Positions 26,712 to 36,753 of a stretch of 64,000 nt of DNA are shown in pieces. A model generated the notes under the pieces. The model was not told the DNA's origin, ran no database searches, and was given only the letters and a program-made list of their open reading frames with translations. Numbering within the stretch: position 1 is the first letter of the stretch; each line of letters begins with the position of its first letter. The position numbers and the translations under genes are program-made. Source of the DNA: Bifidobacterium choerinum (lineage in GTDB: Bacteria; Actinomycetota; Actinomycetes; Actinomycetales; Bifidobacteriaceae); contig NZ_JGYU01000002.1 of NCBI RefSeq assembly GCF_000741135.1, positions 222,022-286,021 on the forward strand, in the 5' to 3' direction.

Positions 26712-27230
26712 TCAGCGCGTCGGCTCGTCGTTCTTCTTGCCGCGCAGGCGCGGCTTCGCCTTCGCGATCTGCTGCATGCTGCCGGAGGCGTACAGCGCGC
26801 CAAGCGCCAGCATGCCGGCGACGAAACCGAGGCACGCCTCCGCCACATGGGACCACGGCGCCGTGTCGGCCAAGCCGTTCGCCTCGATGATGCAGTACGT
26901 CGCGAACATCACGAATGCGAGCGAGAACAGCACCGTCATGCGATGGTTCCGCCTTTCGTTGATCTGCGCGTTGTAGTCCGCCACTTTGCCCATCGTCGTG
27001 TTGTCGATCATTTCGTCACCTTTCCCTTCGCCGTCGAGGATTTCGTCGACGCTGATTCCATAGATCTCTGAAAGCAGCACGAGCAGCGAAAGGTCGGGCA
27101 TCGTCGATCTGGTCTCCCAACGGGACACGCTCCGGTTGGAGACGCCGATCTGATCCGCGAGCTGCTGCTGCGTCCGGCTGTGCTCAAGCCGAAGCTCCCT
27201 GAGGAACGTACCGATATGCTTCTGGTTCAT
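26712..27230 (-). CDS. XRE-family regulator with C-terminal membrane domain
   Basis: 172 residues. An N-terminal helix-turn-helix (LRELRLEHSRTQQQLADQIG, SNRSVSRWE) is followed by LSLLVLLSEIYGISVDEIL, a common pattern in XRE regulators. Two membrane helices follow (MTVLFSLAFVMFATYCIIEA and ACLGFVAGMLALGALYASG) and a basic tail. Such membrane-tethered XRE proteins are widespread in Gram-positive bacteria, with targets mostly unknown. The start at 27230 has GAAGGAAAGG upstream; the longer frame is not used. Confidence 0.85.
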   Translation of the reverse strand: MNQKHIGTFLRELRLEHSRTQQQLADQIGVSNRSVSRWETRSTMPDLSLLVLLSEIYGISVDEILDGEGKGDEMIDNTTMGKVADYNAQINERRNHRMTVLFSLAFVMFATYCIIEANGLADTAPWSHVAEACLGFVAGMLALGALYASGSMQQIAKAKPRLRGKKNDEPTR

Positions 27231-27408
27231 CGTGCCTTTCCTTCCGTCGGTCGTGGAGTGCTTTCGAGCATCAGCATGGCACTGCGTTGGCGGCGACACG
27301 TACATCTTCGCCGGACATAGGCCGAGAACTCGGGCGCTGACCGGTAGATGGACATAGGACACCATTGCCCAATGGCGGAATTCCAACGAAAATCGCTGAT
27401 AACGGCGG

Positions 27409-28014
27409 CTAGTGCGCCGATGTGTCCGACGCGGTCTCGTGAGGCATGCCCATGCTGATGATGGTCTGGGCGATCTCCTCCGGGGTGGCCTGCAGATCGG
27501 TCTCCAGCCAGTACTGGATGAGGCCGAGGCTGCCGTGGATGGCGAACTGCGTGCGCATGACGTCCTCGAGGGCGCTTTGCGAGTCGGGGAGCGTCACGGC
27601 GATGCGGTCGTAGCGCTCGTAGATCAGGCCGATGAGGCGTCGCTGGAAGTCGACGTCGGCGCGGGGGCTCAGCAGGACCTGCAGATGGCGTTTGTTCTGC
27701 GCGATGTACCGGCAGACCTGCACGATCGCGTTGTCGAGTTCGGCGCCGATGGCGTGCTGCCGCTCGGCCTGCTCGAGCATGTCGTCGAAGGTGGCGGACA
27801 GCCAGGAGAAGGTCTCGTTCTCGATTGTGCCCAGCAGATCCGGCAGATCGTCGTAGTGGGCGTAGAACGTAGAGCGGTTGACGTCCGCCTTGGCGCACAC
27901 TTCGCTCACGGTGATGGCGCTCAGGGGTTTCTCGCGCAGCAGTTCGATGAGCGAATCCTCGATGACCGTGCGCGTGTATCGTGTGCGACGGCTTTCCGTC
28001 AGCGCCTTTGCCAT
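27409..28014 (-). CDS. TetR/AcrR-family regulator
   Basis: 201 residues. The helix-turn-helix is IEDSLIELLREKPLSAITVSEVCAKADVN with STFYAHYDD as the recognition helix and following turn. The C-terminal part matches the TetR_C7/CadC-like sensing type (YIAQNKRHLQVLLSP). It is divergent from the MacB-like ABC genes at 28203 and likely represses them and itself. The ATG at 28014 is preferred because AAGGAGG lies before it; the in-frame start at 28047 has no ribosome site. A palindrome at 28081-28093 is the likely operator. Confidence 0.88.
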   Translation of the reverse strand: MAKALTESRRTRYTRTVIEDSLIELLREKPLSAITVSEVCAKADVNRSTFYAHYDDLPDLLGTIENETFSWLSATFDDMLEQAERQHAIGAELDNAIVQVCRYIAQNKRHLQVLLSPRADVDFQRRLIGLIYERYDRIAVTLPDSQSALEDVMRTQFAIHGSLGLIQYWLETDLQATPEEIAQTIISMGMPHETASDTSAH

Positions 28015-28080
28015 GATGCCCTCGTCCTCCTTCGCGTCCGCCGTCACGGCGACACACTATCCAACTGGTAGTTGCGAAAA

Positions 28081-28093
28081 CAACACTGTGTTG
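28081..28093. promoter_or_regulatory. Candidate TetR operator between regulator and ABC genes
   Basis: CAACACTGTGTTG is a palindrome in the divergent gap; a related half site GTGTACAACAC follows at 28103-28113. Confidence 0.55.
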
Positions 28094-28202
28094 ATTTACT
28101 AGTGTACAACACGATGTCACGGAAGGCGTGCGGCGGTTCGGCGCCGGATGCCGGAGCGATGGAACTCGGCGCGAGGCCGCACCGGAGCGGAAGGAGCAAG
28201 CG

Positions 28203-28904
28203 ATGGCGTACATCGAATTCGATGATGTGGTCAAGGAGTACCCGGCGGGGGACACCACGATCCGCGCGCTCGACGATGCGAGCTTCACGGCCGACCGCGG
28301 CGAACTGAGCGTCATCCTCGGGCAGTCCGGAGCCGGCAAGACTACGGCGCTCAACATCCTCGGTGGCATGGACACGGCCACGTCGGGCAGAGTCGTCGTC
28401 GGCGGCCGCGACGTCACCGACCTCAACCACCACGACCTGATCACCTACCGACGCAACGACATCGGCTTCGTCTTCCAGTTCTACAACCTGATCCCCAACC
28501 TCACGGCGCTGGAGAACGTGGAACTGGCCTCGCAGATCTGCACCGACCATTTCGATCCGGCGCAGACGCTGGAGAAGGTCGGTCTGGGCGACCGACTCGA
28601 CAACTTCCCGGCGCAGCTGTCCGGAGGCGAGCAGCAGCGCGTCTCGATCGCGCGCGCCGTCGCGAAGAAGCCGAAGCTGCTGCTGTGCGACGAACCGACC
28701 GGCGCGCTCGACTACGAGACCGGCAAGGAGGTGCTGCAGCTGCTGCAGGACATCTGCCACGACGAGCACATGACGGTGCTCATCGTCACGCACAACTCGG
28801 CGCTCGCGCCGATGGCGCACAAGGTCATCCGTTTCCGTTCCGGCAAGGTCGTCAGCCAGGAGACCAACGACCATTCGACGCCGATCAGCGAGATCGAATG
28901 GTGA
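28203..28904 (+). CDS. ABC transporter ATP-binding protein (MacB/LolD type)
   Basis: 233 residues. Walker [11 protein letters not shown]-loop [20 protein letters not shown], signature [15 protein letters not shown] and Walker [13 protein letters not shown] are all intact. The FQ.YNLIP and EPTGALD features mark the MacB/LolD/FtsE group that powers FtsX-like mechanotransmission permeases. The ATG at 28203 follows AAGGAG; the longer ORF reaches into the promoter. It is seven bases from the permease gene, so they are co-transcribed and probably form one complex controlled by the TetR protein at 27409. Confidence 0.93.
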   Translation: MAYIEFDDVVKEYPAGDTTIRALDDASFTADRGELSVILGQSGAGKTTALNILGGMDTATSGRVVVGGRDVTDLNHHDLITYRRNDIGFVFQFYNLIPNLTALENVELASQICTDHFDPAQTLEKVGLGDRLDNFPAQLSGGEQQRVSIARAVAKKPKLLLCDEPTGALDYETGKEVLQLLQDICHDEHMTVLIVTHNSALAPMAHKVIRFRSGKVVSQETNDHSTPISEIEW

Positions 28905-28911
28905 GGTGACG

Positions 28912-31833
28912 ATGATGGCTGGACGTGACGCACGCGAGCGCGGCGGCGCGAAACCGCTCGGCTCGGCCTTCCTGTTGGATACATGGCGTTCATGGCTGCA
29001 TGCATGGAAGCCGTTCCTCTCGATTCTGATCATTTCGATGCTCGGCGTGGCCGTGCTCACCGGCATCTACGCGGGCTGCCGCGACACCTTCATCGCGGCG
29101 AACCGCTTCTACGAGCAGCAGGGGCTGCACGACGTCCAGGTCGTCTCGACGATGGGGCTGACCGATGAGGACATGGATGCGTTGCGGCAGGTCGACGGCG
29201 TCGGCGATGCCGTCGGCGTGCGCATGGAACGAGTGACCGTCGACGGCGACGCGGGCCGCCGGTTCAACGCGACGATGCGCGAACCATCGGACGGCGCGGC
29301 GACGGTCGATGCGCCGTATGTGCGCGAGGGACGGCTGCCGAAGTCCGCCGATGAAGTGGCCGTCACCGGGCAGTTCACGCACGATACGCACCATAAGCTC
29401 GGCGACGTCATCGACGTGACTGCCTCCGACGCGACTGATGCAGCAGGCGAAGACGGCAAAGCCGATGAAGATAACACAGCCGACAAAGCCGACGCCGTGC
29501 ACAAATTGAAGATTGTCGGTGTCGTCACCGACCCGTCGGACCTGTCGGACCCGGACGGGTATTCAGGATCCGCGTTCCGCACGGCGGTCGCGAACGACTA
29601 CACCTTCTACGTGGCGCCGGGGTCGCTTGAGCGGATCTTCGACGCCGATCCGCAGGTCTATGGCGCCGTCGTCATGCGGCTGACCGACGCCGAGAACAAG
29701 GATGCGTTCACCGACGACTACGATGCGCTCGTGTCCTCGACGATGTCGACGATCGAGCGCACCGTGCAGCCCAGGCGCGAGGAGGTGAGGCGCGAGGCGC
29801 TGCAGCGCAGCGCGCAGGACGAGCTCGACAAGGCGAAGGCGCAGGCGTACGCGCAGATCGACAAGGCGCAGGCGCAGCTCGATGCGCAGCGCACGCAGCT
29901 CGACGACCAACTCAAACTGCTCGATGCGCAGGCCGCGCAGGTGCCGGTGGGCATGCCGATGCCGGCGCAGCTCGCCGACGCGCAGCGGCAGTGGGCGCAG
30001 GGGGATGCGCAGCTCAAGGAGGCGCAGCAGAAGATCAATACGCAGCGCAACGACGCCGGCGATCGCTTCACCGCGGAGCAGCAGCAGATCGACGACATCG
30101 CGCCGCGCTGGTATGTGCAGTCGCGAACCGCGCTGAGCGGCTTCAGCTCGCTCAAATCGGACATCAGCTCGATCCGGTCGCTCGGCAACGCGTTCCCGAT
30201 CGTGTTCCTCATCGTGGCCGTCATGATGAGCCTGACGACGATGAGCCGACTCGTCGAGGAGGACCGCGGTCTCATCGGCACCTATCTGGGACTCGGCTAT
30301 GGACGCGTGACGATCACGCTGCGCTATGCGCTGTTCGCGTTGCTGGCCTGCCTGCTCGGCGGCGGGCTGGGGCTGCTCATCGGCTTCCTTGGCATTCCGG
30401 CCTTCCTGCTCGTCGTCATCCACGGGCTGTATGCGATTCCCGATCTGCGGCTCGAATACGACTGGCTGTACGGCTCGATGGGCATCCTGCTCTTCGTCGT
30501 CGGCGTGCTCGGCGCGGCGCTGTTCGCGTCGATCCGTGACATGCGGCAGATGCCGGCCACGTTGATGCGTCCGAAGGCGCCTAAGGCTGGCTCGCGCATC
30601 CTGCTCGAGCATATCCGTCCGCTATGGAGGCATATGAGCTTCCTCAACAAGGTGACGGCGCGCAACATCTTCCGCTTCAAGTCGCGTCTCGTCATGACGG
30701 TCGGCGGCGTGGCCGGATGCGCCGCATTGATCCTGTGTGGCCTGGCGATCAACGACACGGTCGCAGCGCTCGGCCCCAACCAGTACCGGGGCATCGACCA
30801 GTACGACATGTTCGTGATGGCCAACGACGGCGACGAGAAGACGCTGCACGACAAGCTCGTCCAGGACGGCAAGACGACGGCCATCATGCAAACGCGCGTT
30901 GAAAACGGCGAGATCACGAACGGCGACGGCAGTAGCACGTCGGTGCAGCTGACGATCGTCCCGCAGAAGCAGATCGGCGAACTCAACACGATGTTCAGGC
31001 TCGAACCGGCGCGCAGCGAATCGATCTTCGGCTGGATGCGCGGCGGCGGCCAGTCGGCCAAGCTCGGCGATGACGGCGTCATCGTCGCGCAGTCGGCCGC
31101 ACAGTCGCTCGGCGTGAAGGCCGGCGACGAGATCATGCTGCGCGCGGACGGCGGCTCGCAGCCGCACCGCGTCAAGGTGAGCGCCGTCACGCGCAGCCTC
31201 ATCGGCGCCGAGACCTTCGTTTCGGAGGATCTGTACCACAGGATGTTCCCGGCGTCCACAGCCGGGGACGGCTCGGACGAGCAGCCGGCGATCACCTGGA
31301 ACAGCGTCTACGCCAAGCTCAAAGGCGACGACGACGCGCAGATCAAGTACGCGCAGCAGCTCGAGAACGAAGCCATCGTGCTGAGTGCAAGCTCGACGGC
31401 ACTGCAGGCGAAGGACTTCAAGTTCGATCTGATGGGCGCGGTCGTCGGACTGATTGTCGCGCTCGCGGGCAGCCTCGCGCTCGTCGTGCTGTTCACGCTC
31501 GCGCATACGAACGTGTCGGAACGCATGCGCGAGATGGCCACGCTCAAGGTGCTCGGCTTCTACGACAAGGAAGTGCACCACTACGTCAACCGCGAGATGA
31601 TGGTGCTGACGGTCATGGGCATCATCATCGGCCTGCCGCTCGGACGGTGGGTCGCCGGCCTGCTCACCGGCGCGCTCAACATGCCGGGGCTGTATTTCGA
31701 AGTGCACATCTTCTGGTGGAGCTACGTCATCACCGTTGTGGCGACGCTCGCCTTCGCGTTGCTCGTGCAGTTGTTCGTCGACCCCGTCCTCGACCGCATC
31801 GATCCGGTCAGTTCGCTGAAGTCGGTCGAATAG
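28912..31833 (+). CDS. FtsX-like ABC permease, large, with coiled coil
   Basis: 973 residues. An N-terminal helix (about 25-45) is followed by a large outside domain, a coiled-coil stretch rich in Gln and Ala (about 290-385, e.g. DKAQAQLDAQRTQLDDQLKL), the first FtsX domain (about 420-530), a second helix plus MacB-type periplasmic-like domain (about 590-800) and the last FtsX domain (about 840-965). This double-FtsX layout belongs to exporter or cell-envelope stress systems in Gram-positives. It is coupled with the ATPase just upstream. GTG 28906, ATG 28912 and ATG 28915 are all possible starts. The exported substrate is unknown. Confidence 0.88.
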   Translation: MMAGRDARERGGAKPLGSAFLLDTWRSWLHAWKPFLSILIISMLGVAVLTGIYAGCRDTFIAANRFYEQQGLHDVQVVSTMGLTDEDMDALRQVDGVGDAVGVRMERVTVDGDAGRRFNATMREPSDGAATVDAPYVREGRLPKSADEVAVTGQFTHDTHHKLGDVIDVTASDATDAAGEDGKADEDNTADKADAVHKLKIVGVVTDPSDLSDPDGYSGSAFRTAVANDYTFYVAPGSLERIFDADPQVYGAVVMRLTDAENKDAFTDDYDALVSSTMSTIERTVQPRREEVRREALQRSAQDELDKAKAQAYAQIDKAQAQLDAQRTQLDDQLKLLDAQAAQVPVGMPMPAQLADAQRQWAQGDAQLKEAQQKINTQRNDAGDRFTAEQQQIDDIAPRWYVQSRTALSGFSSLKSDISSIRSLGNAFPIVFLIVAVMMSLTTMSRLVEEDRGLIGTYLGLGYGRVTITLRYALFALLACLLGGGLGLLIGFLGIPAFLLVVIHGLYAIPDLRLEYDWLYGSMGILLFVVGVLGAALFASIRDMRQMPATLMRPKAPKAGSRILLEHIRPLWRHMSFLNKVTARNIFRFKSRLVMTVGGVAGCAALILCGLAINDTVAALGPNQYRGIDQYDMFVMANDGDEKTLHDKLVQDGKTTAIMQTRVENGEITNGDGSSTSVQLTIVPQKQIGELNTMFRLEPARSESIFGWMRGGGQSAKLGDDGVIVAQSAAQSLGVKAGDEIMLRADGGSQPHRVKVSAVTRSLIGAETFVSEDLYHRMFPASTAGDGSDEQPAITWNSVYAKLKGDDDAQIKYAQQLENEAIVLSASSTALQAKDFKFDLMGAVVGLIVALAGSLALVVLFTLAHTNVSERMREMATLKVLGFYDKEVHHYVNREMMVLTVMGIIIGLPLGRWVAGLLTGALNMPGLYFEVHIFWWSYVITVVATLAFALLVQLFVDPVLDRIDPVSSLKSVE

Positions 31834-32038
31834 GCTGCGTGGCCGTGCGAGTCATGTGGGCTGTGCGGACTGCGCGACCGCATGCTCGCAGTATCCGCGC
31901 GCCTGCGCCTGCCGTTGACCGAGCCGGTCGTGGTCGACGTCGATGGCAGTGTTCGCGCTGCCCGCATGCTATACGCCCGCCGCGAGTATGCGCAGTGCGA
32001 ACGGCATGCAACAGACGGCGGCTACAGTCGAACGTATT

Positions 32039-33568
32039 ATGTCGAATATCCAACAACCTGCGGCATCCTCCGGCCTCGACCGCGAGGAGGCCGTGAACGA
32101 TTCGCTCGGGACCGTCGACCGAGACAACGAGATGGAGCGCGGACTGACGAACCGTCATGTGCAGTTCATCGCGATCGGCGGCGCGATCGGCACCGGCCTG
32201 TTCCTCGGATCGGGAAAGTCGATCGCGCTCGACGGGCCGAGCATCGTGCTTGTCTACATTCTCGTCGGCGGCGTCATGTTCCTGATGATGCGTGCAATCG
32301 GCGAACTGATGTACCGTGACCCGAGCCAGCACACCTTCATCAACTTCATCCGCATGTATCTGGGCAACGGCACCGGCAAATTCGCGTTGTGGACGTACTG
32401 GCTCGTATTGATCCTGACCGGCATGACCGAGCTTTCGGCGGTGGGGCAGTACTGTGTGACGTTCTTCCATACGATTGGCTTCGAACTCAAATCATGGCAG
32501 TGGCTCATCGAACTGCTGTTCCTCGCTGCGTTGGTGGGCGTGAATCTGATCGCCGTCAAGCTGTTCGGCGAGACCGAGTTCTGGTTCTCGATGATCAAGA
32601 TCTTCCTGATCCTCGCGCTCATCGTCACGTCGATCATCATGGTCATCGCCGGCTACCGGTACGGCACGACGACGCTGCCCGGCTCCAATCAGACGTATCC
32701 GGCCGGTCAGGCATCGCTCACGAATATCGTTGACGGCTTCTCGCTTACGCCGAATGGTTGGACGCAGATGCTGATGAGCTTCCAGATGGTCTTCTTCTCC
32801 TACACGATGATCGAATTCGTCGGCGTGACCGTCTCCGAGACGAAGAACCCGCGCAAGGTGCTGCCGAAGGCGATCAACGGCATCATCCTGCGTGTGCTCG
32901 TGTTCTACGTCGGCGCGTTGCTTGCGATCATGGCGATTGTGCCGTGGCGTAACTTCATGACAAACGACAACGGCAACCAGTTCTCGTCCCCGTTCATCAT
33001 GGTGTTCGAATTCGCCGGCCTGCACTGGGCCGCGGCCGCCGTGTTCTTCGTCGTATTGACCGCCGCCGCGTCGTCGCTCAACTCATTGCTGTATTCGGCG
33101 GGACGCCACCTGTTCCAGATCGGCGAGGAATCCAATTCGCCGACGCTGGGCAAGCTCGGCACCGTCTCGAAGACGAAGGTGCCGGCGCGCGCGATCATCG
33201 TCTCCGGCGCGCTGATCCTGCTGTCTCCGGCGCTGTCGGCGATGCCCGGCGTCTCCGGCGCCTTCGTGCTGTTCTCGTCGGCCGCCTCCGCCGTGTTCAT
33301 CTTCATCTACATCCTGACGATGGTCGCGCATTACCGCTATCGCAATTCGCCGCAGTTCATGGCCGACGGATTCCTGATGCCCGCCTACCGTGTGTTCGAT
33401 CCGTTGACGATCTGCTTCTTCGTGTTCATCTATGCGACGCTGTTCATCGGCGCCGACACGCGTGGCCCTGCGATCGCCGCCCTCGTGTGGCTCGTCGTCT
33501 TCGGCGGCTACTGCCTGCTGCATGACCGCTACTCCAGTCGCGGCCTGCGCGAAGCGTTGAAGCACTGA
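32039..33568 (+). CDS. Amino acid permease (APC superfamily, AAT type)
   Basis: 509 residues, 12 membrane segments, N-terminal signature HVQFIAIGGAIGTGLFLGSG, and the SETKNPRKVLPKAINGIILR loop of AAT transporters. It is related to the permease at 24812 but not a recent duplicate, differing in loops and in the extra TNDNGNQFSSPF segment. The MYRDPSQHTFINF block resembles D-serine/D-alanine/glycine permeases, so a small neutral amino acid is possible. No Shine-Dalgarno is visible before the ATG at 32039, so it may be leaderless. Confidence 0.87.
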   Translation: MSNIQQPAASSGLDREEAVNDSLGTVDRDNEMERGLTNRHVQFIAIGGAIGTGLFLGSGKSIALDGPSIVLVYILVGGVMFLMMRAIGELMYRDPSQHTFINFIRMYLGNGTGKFALWTYWLVLILTGMTELSAVGQYCVTFFHTIGFELKSWQWLIELLFLAALVGVNLIAVKLFGETEFWFSMIKIFLILALIVTSIIMVIAGYRYGTTTLPGSNQTYPAGQASLTNIVDGFSLTPNGWTQMLMSFQMVFFSYTMIEFVGVTVSETKNPRKVLPKAINGIILRVLVFYVGALLAIMAIVPWRNFMTNDNGNQFSSPFIMVFEFAGLHWAAAAVFFVVLTAAASSLNSLLYSAGRHLFQIGEESNSPTLGKLGTVSKTKVPARAIIVSGALILLSPALSAMPGVSGAFVLFSSAASAVFIFIYILTMVAHYRYRNSPQFMADGFLMPAYRVFDPLTICFFVFIYATLFIGADTRGPAIAALVWLVVFGGYCLLHDRYSSRGLREALKH

Positions 33569-33589
33569 AGTACTGAGACGCTGGTCTCC

Positions 33590-33633
33590 AACGGCAGTTT
33601 GTGAGTGTATCTACTCACAGACTGCCGTTTTTC
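33590..33633 (+). terminator. Terminator after permease, also a member of the hairpin repeat family
   Basis: 17-bp stem with one mismatch and loop GTATCT, followed by TTTTTCC. Its arms (GGCAGT...GTGAGT / ACTCAC...ACTGCC) match units of the arrays at 33642 and 48422. Confidence 0.85.
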
Positions 33634-33641
33634 CTACCGTC

Positions 33642-33935
33642 GGCGGCCGTTTATGGGTGAGTTCACCTGCAAACGACCGTTTGCGGCACTGTCGACGGCA
33701 TTCTGCGGGTGTGCTTACGTATGGACGACCGTTGTTGGTGCTGCTGGCGGCATTCTGTTGGTGAGCTCACCCGTAGGCGACCGCTGTTGGCGGAGACAAT
33801 GGCAATCTGTAGGCGAGCGCACCCAGAGACGGCCACCGTTGATGCTGCCGCTGGCATTCTGTTGGTGCGCTCACGCATGGACGACCGTTGCTGGTGCTGT
33901 TGGCGGCCTTTTGTAGGTGGGCGCACCTGCAAAAC
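33642..33935. repeat. Array of six palindromic units, 52-bp period
   Basis: Unit starts (GGCATTCTG-like) fall at about 33697, 33749, 33801, 33853 and 33905, exactly 52 bp apart, with one more diverged unit near 33642. Each has a central GGTGAGCTCACC-like palindrome and CCGTTG-type flank. No gene is supported across 33634-33990. Confidence 0.85.
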
Positions 33936-33991
33936 ATCTGCCTATCCACCCATCCCTCACTTACTCTCACTTATCCACCCGCCTCCGTTGT

Positions 33992-34020
33992 CTTACAGTG
34001 TAAGTAACTTACAGTGCAAG
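33992..34020. promoter_or_regulatory. Tandem MarR operators before the MarR gene
   Basis: CTTACAGTGTAAG (33992-34004) and CTTACAGTGCAAG (34008-34020), 16 bp apart. The same palindrome recurs before the ABC genes at 34753. Confidence 0.8.
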
Positions 34021-34053
34021 ATAAATTGACCGCCAGCGATTACGGAGGTGATG

Positions 34054-34662
34054 ATGGACTACACGTTGGAAGCCGTGCATGAGGTGATGTTCACGATGTG
34101 GGCGTCGCGCTCGCGGGCGACGCGTGCCTTCGAGCGTGGCGCGCAAGGCGAGATGTTCGTGCTGCGCGAGCTGCTGTTCCGGGGAGCGCGCACGCCGACG
34201 CAGCTCGCGGAGGCGATGGGGGCGACGTCGGGACGCATCTCGTCGATTCTGTCCAGCCTGGGCAAAAAAGGATGGATCGTGCGCACCGGGGATCCGGAGG
34301 ACCGGCGCAGCGTCGTCGTCGAACTGTCCGACGAGGGCCGCCATATGGTCAAAGCCCATGGCGACGCACTCGTCAAAAGGCTTGAATGGGTGTTCTCGCA
34401 GATGGGCGAGCGGCGTACACGCGATTTCGTCGGTCTGCTCGGCGAATTCATGACCTATCTGTCGATCTGCGACCCGCAGGAGGAGCGGCCGACGGCCGAG
34501 CAGGTGCAGGTGGCCTTCGAGCGCAATCGGCGTCTGCATGATCGGATGGTCGAGATGGCGCGCGCCGGCGGTCATGACTGCATGCCGGGTGGTCCGCCCC
34601 ATTGCTGGTTCGCGCAGGGAGCGACCGCTGAAACCGAACAGGACGGCTCCTCCGCGCGCTGA
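34054..34662 (+). CDS. MarR-family regulator of the ABC exporter
   Basis: 202 residues. The winged helix is LRELLFRGARTPTQLAEAMGATSGRISSILSSLGKKGWI with the wing TGDPEDRRSVVVELSDEG. The C-terminus is unusual: GGHDCMPGGPPHCWF holds two His and two Cys and could bind metal or sense oxidants. GGAGG (34044-34048) precedes three close starts (34048 GTG, 34051, 34054); 34054 gives the best spacing. It probably represses itself and the ABC pair via CTTACAsTrTAAG palindromes. It is followed by a 111-bp gap and the exporter genes. Confidence 0.9.
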   Translation: MDYTLEAVHEVMFTMWASRSRATRAFERGAQGEMFVLRELLFRGARTPTQLAEAMGATSGRISSILSSLGKKGWIVRTGDPEDRRSVVVELSDEGRHMVKAHGDALVKRLEWVFSQMGERRTRDFVGLLGEFMTYLSICDPQEERPTAEQVQVAFERNRRLHDRMVEMARAGGHDCMPGGPPHCWFAQGATAETEQDGSSAR

Positions 34663-34752
34663 CGCAACACATCCATCCCGTCCATCCGCATCCCGCGCCG
34701 CGACCCCGCCGTCATATGCGCAGGAACACGGCGCCACTATCGGCGCGAAAAC

Positions 34753-34765
34753 CTTACAGTATAAG
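34753..34765. promoter_or_regulatory. MarR operator before the ABC exporter genes
   Basis: CTTACAGTATAAG, the third copy of the palindrome, directly before the ribosome site of the gene at 34774. Confidence 0.75.
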
Positions 34766-34773
34766 GAAAACCA

Positions 34774-36693
34774 ATGCTACGAATCATGAAATACCTCTCC
34801 AAGACGGAGATCGGCCAGCTGCTGTTGTCGTTCGTCACGATCGTCGGTCAGGTGTACTTCGACCTCGAGCTACCGAGCTACATGGCGGAGATCACCCGAC
34901 TCGTCGAGACGCCGGGCAGCCAGATGCATGACATCTGGGTCGCCGGCGGCAAGATGCTGCTCGTCTCCTTCGGCTCGCTCGTCTGCGCCGTCATCACCGG
35001 ATACTTCGCCGCGCGCGTCGCCGCGTCCTTCGGGCAGCGGCTGCGTTCGCTCGAGTTCCGCAAGGTCGAGTCCTTCGGCCCCTCCGAGATGCACCGTTTC
35101 TCGACGGCGAGCCTCATCACGCGCTCGACGAACGACGTCACGCAGATCCAGATGTTCATCACGATGGGCCTGCAGATGCTCATCAAAGCGCCGATCATGG
35201 CCGTCTGGGCCGTCTGCAAGATCGCCGGCGACGGCTTCGAATGGACGCTCGCGACCGGCATCGCCGTCGCCGTGCTGCTCGCCGCCGTGGCGCTGCTCAT
35301 GGCCTTCGTCATGTCGAAGTTCAAGGCGATGCAGCGGCTGACCGACGACATCAACCTCGTCGCGCGCGAGAACCTCACCGGCATGCGCGTCGTGCGCGCC
35401 TACAACGCCGAGGATTACCAGGAGGAGAAGTTCGAGGATGCGAACGCGGCGCTGACGAACACGCAGCTATTCACGAACCGTGCGATGAGCGTCATGATGC
35501 CGCTGATGAGCACGATCATGAACGGCCTGTCGCTCGCGATCTACTGGATCGGCGCCTATCTGATCCAGGACGCCGGCGCCACCGAGAAGCTCACGCTGTT
35601 CTCGAACATGATCGTCTTCTCGAGCTACGCGATCCAGGTCATCATGAGCTTCCTGCTGATGAGCATGGTCTTCGTGCTGTGGCCGCGCGCCGACGTCTCC
35701 GCGCACCGCGTCATGGAGGTCATCGACACCGAGCCGCTCGTCACGTCCGGCACGCGCGACCGTGGCCTGACCGTGGCCGAGGCGAGGGAGGCCGGCGTCA
35801 TCGATGATTCCGACGACGCCGACTACCGCGACGATCTCGAGGTCGCCGGCATGGTCGAGTTCCGCGACGTGAGCTTCGCCTATCCCGATTCGCGCGAGGC
35901 GATGCTCGAAGGCATCAGTTTCACGGCGAATCAGGGCGACACCATCGCGATCATCGGTGCGACCGGCTCCGGCAAATCGTCGTTGATCAATCTTGTGCCG
36001 CGATTCTACGACGCGACCGACGGTGCAGTGCTCGTCGACGGCGTCGACGTGCGCGACTACGACCTGCGAACGTTGCGTGACAAGATCGGCTATGTGCCGC
36101 AGCAGTCGTTCCTGTTCAAGGGCACCGTCGCGTCGAACGTCAGCTACGGCGACCGTCCCGGCGAATCCGAGGATGTGCCGATGCTCGACGCGTCGCGCGC
36201 GAGCGGCCGCAAGGCGGAACGTGCGATGCTCAAGGCCGACGAGGAGCGTGCGCTCAGCGCGCAGGAGGAGAACCGCGTCGAGCAGGCGTGCGACGTCGCG
36301 CAGGCGACCGAATTCGTCGAGAAGATGCAGGGCGCTTTCGACGCGGCGATCGCGCAGGGCGGCACGAACGTGTCCGGCGGTCAACGTCAGCGTCTGTCGA
36401 TCGCGCGCGCCGTCTACCGCAATCCGGAGATCATGATCTTCGACGATTCGTTCTCGGCGCTCGATTTCAAGACCGATCGCGTTGTGCGCGACGCGCTCAA
36501 GGCGTATGCGAAGGACGCGACGAAGATCATCGTCGCGCAGCGCGTCGGCACGATCATGGATGCCGACTGCATCCTTGTGCTCGACGACGGCAAGCTCGTC
36601 GGCAAGGGCACGCACCGCGAACTGCTCGAGACCTGCGAGGTCTACCAGCAGATCGCGCATTCGCAGCTGAGCGACGAGGAGCTCGGCGCCTGA
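34774..36693 (+). CDS. Heterodimeric ABC exporter, subunit with degenerate ATP site
   Basis: 639 residues: membrane domain with six helices (about 1-315) fused to a nucleotide-binding domain. Walker A is GATGSGKSS, the signature NVSGGQRQRLSIARAV is canonical, but Walker B reads IMIFDDSFSALD with Asp where the catalytic Glu should be. This is the pattern of the non-catalytic half of heterodimeric exporters such as TM287/288. The helical subdomain after NVSYGD is about 35 residues longer than usual (about residues 457-510, rich in charged residues). AAGGA precedes the ATG. It pairs with the gene at 36754; a drug or lipid substrate is likely but unproven. Confidence 0.92.
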   Translation: MLRIMKYLSKTEIGQLLLSFVTIVGQVYFDLELPSYMAEITRLVETPGSQMHDIWVAGGKMLLVSFGSLVCAVITGYFAARVAASFGQRLRSLEFRKVESFGPSEMHRFSTASLITRSTNDVTQIQMFITMGLQMLIKAPIMAVWAVCKIAGDGFEWTLATGIAVAVLLAAVALLMAFVMSKFKAMQRLTDDINLVARENLTGMRVVRAYNAEDYQEEKFEDANAALTNTQLFTNRAMSVMMPLMSTIMNGLSLAIYWIGAYLIQDAGATEKLTLFSNMIVFSSYAIQVIMSFLLMSMVFVLWPRADVSAHRVMEVIDTEPLVTSGTRDRGLTVAEAREAGVIDDSDDADYRDDLEVAGMVEFRDVSFAYPDSREAMLEGISFTANQGDTIAIIGATGSGKSSLINLVPRFYDATDGAVLVDGVDVRDYDLRTLRDKIGYVPQQSFLFKGTVASNVSYGDRPGESEDVPMLDASRASGRKAERAMLKADEERALSAQEENRVEQACDVAQATEFVEKMQGAFDAAIAQGGTNVSGGQRQRLSIARAVYRNPEIMIFDDSFSALDFKTDRVVRDALKAYAKDATKIIVAQRVGTIMDADCILVLDDGKLVGKGTHRELLETCEVYQQIAHSQLSDEELGA

Positions 36694-36753
36694 ACCTGCC
36701 ACAACCGCAGGTTTCATGTGAAACAGTCGTTTGAACGGAAGGAACACACAACC

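Noticed and set aside
33642..33935. CRISPR array
   Set aside because: The period is regular but the repeats are degenerate and palindromic throughout, spacers are not unique, and no cas gene is in the window.
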